Shown here one piece after another: positions 18,790-23,033 of a DNA stretch of 23,033 nucleotides. This DNA comes from Didymodactylos carnosus (taxonomy: Eukaryota; Rotifera; Eurotatoria; Philodinida; Philodinidae), in NCBI GenBank assembly GCA_905250885.1, contig CAJNOQ010002695.1, positions 1 to 23,033 on the forward strand. Direction: 5' to 3'. The notes beneath the pieces were generated by a model. It was not told where the DNA came from. It did no database searches and saw only the letters and a program-made list of their open reading frames with translations. Both the position numbers and the translations under genes were made by a program. The first letter of the stretch is position 1, and each line of letters opens with the position of its first letter.

Positions 18790-20850
18790 TTTTTACTATT
18801 AAGAACCCCTACCGACCAAGTTCTGGTATAAGACAAATTCAGTTTCATTGTCTTTATTTGTTCTTCAGCATTGATCGCGTTTTCCAGTTCAGAGATTTTT
18901 CGACGTATCTCAAACGCTATTGCATCATTTTCATGCCATAAAAATTTAAAACTTGCCAATCTTAATCTCAGATCGTAGAGTTCCGCGTAGATTACGTACT
19001 GTGGAAAAGGTAATGAAACTGCTCTTTCATTTTAAACGGCATCAATTAGAGATGAACGTAATACGTAAGCCTCAAAAGACAGGAACGAACGATTATTCGT
19101 TATTCACTATAGAAAACTATGTTTCATTTATACACGAGTAAAGAATATTCGAATAATGAGTATACGAATACACGTCTTGAAAGAAAGAGAAAAGAGCTTA
19201 AACGTACGTAACAAACGTAATATGGAATGAACGTAACAGTAGTTTTCTCTTATATATGTTGAACGAAGAAACGTAAGAGCCAATGAGTAGGGAACTTCTT
19301 ACGTTTCTTACGTAAGGAGCACATTATTACGTTTAGTCGAACTACTTTCGTCTATAAGTCCGTGATAATATAGTTTGTCTTTTCCAAATGAGAATGAACG
19401 GAAGTTATATGAATATTCGACTATTCGTAATGAGACATCATAATGAAATGAAAATAACGAAAGTGAGAAAATTCATCCTTCAGTCGCTTCATGCACTTCA
19501 CATTAAGCGTATTCGTTCTATTCGACTTCATTACGATCCATCTCTAGCATCAATTAGTATCTCTTTCAATGGCATCAGGGTGCTGTATGTGTCGTGCATA
19601 TGCTTTTTATATTTCAGGTGAAATGAGTTTTTCAATTGAATTTGGCTGTATTTCTTTTCGTGTGAACATTTCGTTGGATCTGTTTCAAAGATGGTATTAC
19701 GTAGCTTTAATATAGCGTGTTTATTATGTGTCTTGTTTCGATCGGCAACGTTTGACAGGACAAACATTTGAACTGATAAGGAAAATTTTGAGGATGATAG
19801 CGTTGAACATTGGTTTATGAGCTTTGTGGGAACGTCACAAACGAGAAGCAGACAAAATTTAGATTGTGAAACTACGTCCAAAAAGATCGTTAGGCTCTCA
19901 AAATTTTGCTGGAAATAGGTGTATTAAATATGAACGATAACCCATCGAACAGTTTGTGTATTTTGAGTAATAACTCTCTGATTATTGAATCGTAAATATT
20001 GGCAATATTTGTCGTTCGTCGAAGCATAAAACTGTAACCAAAATCAATATCAATTGTTTCTTGAAAATAAATACTCTATGTAGATTGTTCAAAAGATGAT
20101 ATGAATAATGTGTCTAATAGTGTTGATTTGCCGTAACATTTCCCAACAGAATTGTTGGCGTAGCATAATCCCAAACATGTATAATATCGCGATAAATTGA
20201 TGCCCGTTTCCAATCGAGGGCTCAAGAAATGGCACAGGATTTCGTTTACTGAACAAGGACATGATCATTCTTGACTGTCAGAAATTTGACTTGAGTAACA
20301 GGATATGTAGAATCATTCTCAAGTTTAATTTTAGTGCCGTTGACGAGAGGTCGGTCTGAGAATATTTGAAAAATAGACTTTTAGTGGAATCATCAAGACT
20401 TTGATGTCGTTTAAGTAAATACATAATTGATGTGAGACGTTAATTGATGAATTCTGTAAAATCCTGTTGTTTATGGTAGTCTCATACAGTCGTTTCGATG
20501 ACATTATCGAATTTTTGATAAATGTACATTAGTTCGCCAGCTTGAACTAACTGTGCTAATTGCCATTTTTCATACCCATTAGTACCCGTCTTAATTAAGG
20601 TCATTTCGCGATTTGGTTTTTAGAATTCTTCCTGTTTTCATCGCTGCGAATTATCATCATCATCAACGCAACTTTTCATAGTCAGCAGTGGATTAATGAT
20701 AGTTGTGGCTGTCGGTATTGTGGCCGTTGTGGTTCGCTGCTGCTGAGGTAACGAGGAATTTATTAGGATAGAAATTTCAGTGATTGTTATGTAGTCACAA
20801 AACTGCTAAATTATTATCGTTCAAATATTGTTTTGCCGTTCTCTGTCAGT
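18790..20850 (-). pseudogene. Broken P-loop NTPase/GTPase-like gene
   Basis: Minus-strand fragments in shifting frames read as protein. They include about 20800-20640 (Gln- and Thr-rich linker), about 20610-20480 (TNGYEKWQLAQLVQAGELMY), about 20340-20260, and about 20220-20130, which ends in a WDYATPTILLGNVT stretch. After a frame change, GKSTLLDTLF (about 20106-20135) completes a Walker A loop. A region containing IDIDFGYSF and RRTTNIAN follows (about 20060-19985), then 19881-19534 (116 codons), and after an interruption about 18990-18795 (helical, LYDLRLRLASFKFLWHENDA-like). The LLGN-GKSTLLD pattern recalls large GTPases such as the very large interferon-inducible (VLIG-like) or dynamin-related kinds, but the other G motifs are not clear. 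Many stops (for example TAG near 20087) and frameshifts mark a pseudogene. Confidence 0.45.
18995..19525. mobile_element. ACGTAA-rich interruption of the P-loop pseudogene
   Basis: Between two coding fragments of the broken gene lies DNA crowded with acgtaa/ttacgt words (about 19050-19340) and a perfect 13-bp inverted repeat (aagaaacgtaaga 19266-19278 with tcttacgtttctt 19297-19309). No coding frame matches the gene here, so it is probably an inserted small element or a large intron. The boundaries are approximate. Confidence 0.35.
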
Positions 20851-21054
20851 GTAAATTTTTGGAGCTACCCTATCTATTACTAGTAGGATTTGTTAATTCC
20901 TTTGAGTAAATCAAACAATGGCATTATATCTGTTCAGGGGTAGAAATTTTAGAATTGATAAGATAATAACAGCAACTGTTTTTAGATTGATCTTTATTTA
21001 ATAAAAATTAAACTTAAAAATGTTTTTTAAAATAAACGTTTTTATAAAAATAAA
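20850..21054. other. AT-rich junction between the P-loop relic and the Penelope-like element
   Basis: Low-complexity AT-rich sequence. On the minus strand it contains aataaa (about 20997-21002), a possible polyadenylation signal of the Penelope-like element. Nothing coding was recognised. Confidence 0.3.
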
Positions 21055-21090
21055 GTCAACGTTTCGAAAATTGTAATTTTCATTATCAAG
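21055..21090 (-). ncRNA. Possible degenerate hammerhead-like motif of a Penelope-like element
   Basis: Read on the minus strand, cttgataatg is followed by a 6-bp stem (gaaaat-taca-attttc) and then gaaacgttgac. The order 'ctgatga-like box, stem, GAAAC' resembles the hammerhead ribozyme motifs known in Penelope-like elements. The first box departs from CTGATGA, so cleavage activity is doubtful. Its place just downstream of the endonuclease relic supports the reading. Confidence 0.35.
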
Positions 21091-21339
21091 ACAATAGAGA
21101 CGATTAATACGATATAAAGTTAAAACGAATATGACTGAATAACCTACACACAGGGAGTAAAATACATGTTTTTGCAGTACGAGAGTGAGAAAGAGAGAAA
21201 TAGACATTCTTTGTAAGAGAGAGAAAAACAAGTTTTATATAATCGAGAAAAATGAAGAGACTATGCGGTCGGTACACAAGGTCAAAAATGCCTTGAGATG
21301 TTATTTTGTTAAAACGATGAATTATTCTCCTGCGTCGGG

Positions 21340-22515
21340 TAACAATTTTTTGAAAATTCGATTGGGATATATGAAAAGGGGAACTGAACGTACTATGTTT
21401 AATTTTGGCTGATATCCTAATATTATTAAAGATTCTTTAATTAGTAATCGATAATAGTTTAAATCCGTTAATAAAATTTTAAACTCTTCCCAATTAATAG
21501 TATGATGGGTATCAGAAATATGTTTTAAAAGAGCTGACTTTAATTTTGCTTAGAAACTGCTACGTCAGATAATCCCGTCTCTATCTCGCCAGCTGTCTCA
21601 TCATCGTCTTGTTTATTTATTATTGTTATGAGCCGTTTATTGACAAGTCGAGATGAACGTCTTAAATTAGATTCATCTTTATAAGGTGAAAAATGATTTT
21701 TAACATTTTTAGACTTTCTTTGAGAAGCATTTAGAGTTGTTGTTTAAGAGCACATAGTAGAAGATAACCTAGAAATGGAAATAATGTCCGTAGGATTGTC
21801 GACAGATACATCATCTGATAGCTGGTCAAAACCTCCGATACTTTTAAAAGCACCATGTTCAACTAGACGTCTTACTGATTGTCAAATTGTTTTAACGACA
21901 TAGTTATCATCACAGTCTTTGCAATTAATGCCGTAGATCAGGTTTGATTGTACCATTTTTTGTATTTTATCTTTGTTTTGGAAAAAAACTGCCTACGGAT
22001 TTAGGTGACCTCAAAATAACTTTTAAATCGATATCAGATTTAATAGATTCTGTGAATGTTTTTGAGACTCAAAACTTTCGACGCTTGTTGGATATATGGA
22101 ATATCGACAACCAGTCGTTTTTTGCGTAAATTATTTTCCGTTTTTTGATATTGTCAGTTTTGATTAAATGTTTATTTATCAGTTTTCCAATTAAAGTATC
22201 AATAAACGTCGGTGAATATCCATTTAATTTACTTAATCGTCCAATTTCATCTAGTTTGTCTGTTAAAAGTTTATATGTCGAACATATACGTATAGCACGA
22301 ACTACCATAGTACTCATACATCCAATTTTATAGCTAAATGGAACATAAGAAGTCCATTTAGTTAATAACCCCGAGAAAGTCTTTTTCCTATAGATAGTAG
22401 TTTGACATTTTGTGCTCGTGCGTATGACCTGGACGTCAAGAAATGAGAGTATATTATTATTTCATTTTCAAAAGTAAACTTTATATCTGGATGAAATAAG
22501 TTAGGTAATTTCACA
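21340..22515 (-). pseudogene. Penelope-like retroelement remnant: end of reverse transcriptase plus GIY-YIG endonuclease
   Basis: On the minus strand from about 22505, the sequence gives HPDIKFTFENE, LSFLDVQVIR, TTIYRKKTFSGLLTKWTSYVPFSYK and then RAIRICSTY and KLNGYSPTFIDTLI (22317-22069). This series follows the palm and thumb end of Penelope-type reverse transcriptases. About 400 bp further on, LIYGINCKDC and NYVVKTI-QSVRRLVEHGA (about 21870-21945) match the start of a GIY-YIG nuclease, with the usual YVG changed to YVV and a stop replacing an expected Arg. A charged linker follows, then after a frameshift SALLKHISDTHHTINWEEFKIL (about 21470-21535) and a C-terminal stretch ending near 21355. 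Stops and shifts show it is dead. The 5' part is missing where the 15-bp minisatellite begins. Confidence 0.75.
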
Positions 22516-22521
22516 TCAACG

Positions 22522-22659
22522 GACGTTTGAGCGACCGACATTTGAGCGCCGACATTTAAGCGACCTCGACATTTGAGCGACCGACACTTGAGCGACGGAC
22601 ATTTCAGTGACCGACATTGGAGCGACCCCGACATTTGAGCGAACGACATTATCGCGAAC
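22522..22659. repeat. 15-bp minisatellite, about nine units
   Basis: About nine units of consensus gacatttgagcgacc, 14-17 bp each with small length changes (extra c, tc or cc), run from 22522 to 22659. The translated frames on the minus strand (SLKCRSLKC-type) are repeat artefacts. The array coincides with the 5' truncation of the Penelope-like remnant. Confidence 0.9.
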
Positions 22660-23033
22660 AAGACCCCGACTCTTCCACGAATTTTTCGTAGCACACATTT
22701 GGGTATTTTTGGCAGTGTTTCGTGGGAGGTGGGGGTGTGTTATGAGGTGACACATTTGAATCTACTATCCGTTTCAAAATAAAAGAGACTCCACTGTAAC
22801 TTGAATAACGTTTGATAGGAAGAAGACAGAAACCTGCGATTTTCGCTGTTCAATAGCCAAGACTTGAGTAGACCTTTTCACAAGCGGTAGCAACTTTTGA
22901 AAAAATTTCAGAGATCGGGTTTTCAGAGGCTCTTTGGGAAACCAGCTCCGTTCTCAGAAAACTAACATACAATGTTAGTAATTTTTTTGCATGCGTAGAT
23001 AGTTCGGACGTTACTCTACAAAATTATGCAAGT
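22660..23033. other. Right-end non-coding sequence with a copy of a left-end motif
   Basis: No gene was seen. 22936-22961 is an inverted copy of 236-268 next to the left fold-back (ttttctgaga, acggag-tggttt-cc). A small perfect hairpin, actaacat (22961-22968) with atgttagt (22972-22979), follows directly. A short G/T-rich run (gtgggaggtgggggtgtgtt, 22722-22741) is present. Confidence 0.45.

Noticed and set aside
22715..22745. Telomere repeat (G/T-rich run)
   Set aside because: Only a short irregular gtggg-like run with no tandem period.
22362..22755. Minus-strand ORFs with repeated SLKCR- and MSVAQ-type peptides
   Set aside because: These peptides are translations of the 15-bp minisatellite. 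The genuine signal here is the Penelope-type RT in another frame.

Overview
The window looks like AT-rich nuclear DNA from a small-genome animal. The clearest gene has a signal peptide, a 63-bp GT-AG intron, secreted animal-type domains and a TATA box, and it is surrounded by decayed genes, several unrelated retroelement remnants, fold-back repeats and minisatellites. A bdelloid rotifer or a similar aquatic invertebrate would fit (short introns, Penelope-like elements, many broken genes). That is inference from style; nothing in the sequence proves the taxon. No operon logic, CRISPR array or intact RNA gene was seen.

Left part (1-7100). A perfect 84-bp inverted repeat opens the window. From about 6930 down to 1168 the minus strand carries the broken remains of one large gene, or of adjacent genes. 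The pieces include a FYVE-type zinc finger with all eight cysteines, TPR-like helical stretches, and a 740-codon C-terminal part that is open except for two in-frame TAG codons. Frameshifts, stops and a second near-perfect inverted repeat (3854-3998) interrupt it.

Middle part (7100-16300). This is mostly non-coding and repeat-rich. It holds a degenerate tRNA-Thr-like sequence inside diverged tandem repeats, a small intact 66-codon gene with its own TATA box (9388-9588), and a 45-bp perfect palindrome. It also holds a reverse transcriptase pseudogene of LINE type (10790-12190) broken by a 508-bp inverted-repeat element, a nested fold-back made of TTCGCCAA words, a 17-bp minisatellite, and a minus-strand relic of a retrotransposon ORF1-like protein (14240-15043).

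Right part (16300-23033). The best gene of the window, two exons at 16422-18491, encodes a 668-residue surface or secreted protein. It joins a GH19/lysozyme-like domain that has apparently lost catalytic residues to a von Willebrand A domain with an intact MIDAS motif and a C-terminal anchor signal. Beyond it, on the minus strand, lie a broken P-loop (Walker A) protein gene (18790-20850) and the 3' part of a Penelope-like element (reverse transcriptase end plus GIY-YIG endonuclease, 21340-22515). That element has a possible hammerhead-like relic downstream and is cut off upstream by a 15-bp minisatellite. The last bases carry an inverted copy of a motif found next to the left-end inverted repeat.

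Apart from the GH19-VWA gene and the small ORF, nearly everything recognisable is broken. The window is best read as a transposon- and pseudogene-rich, perhaps subtelomeric-like, accessory region.
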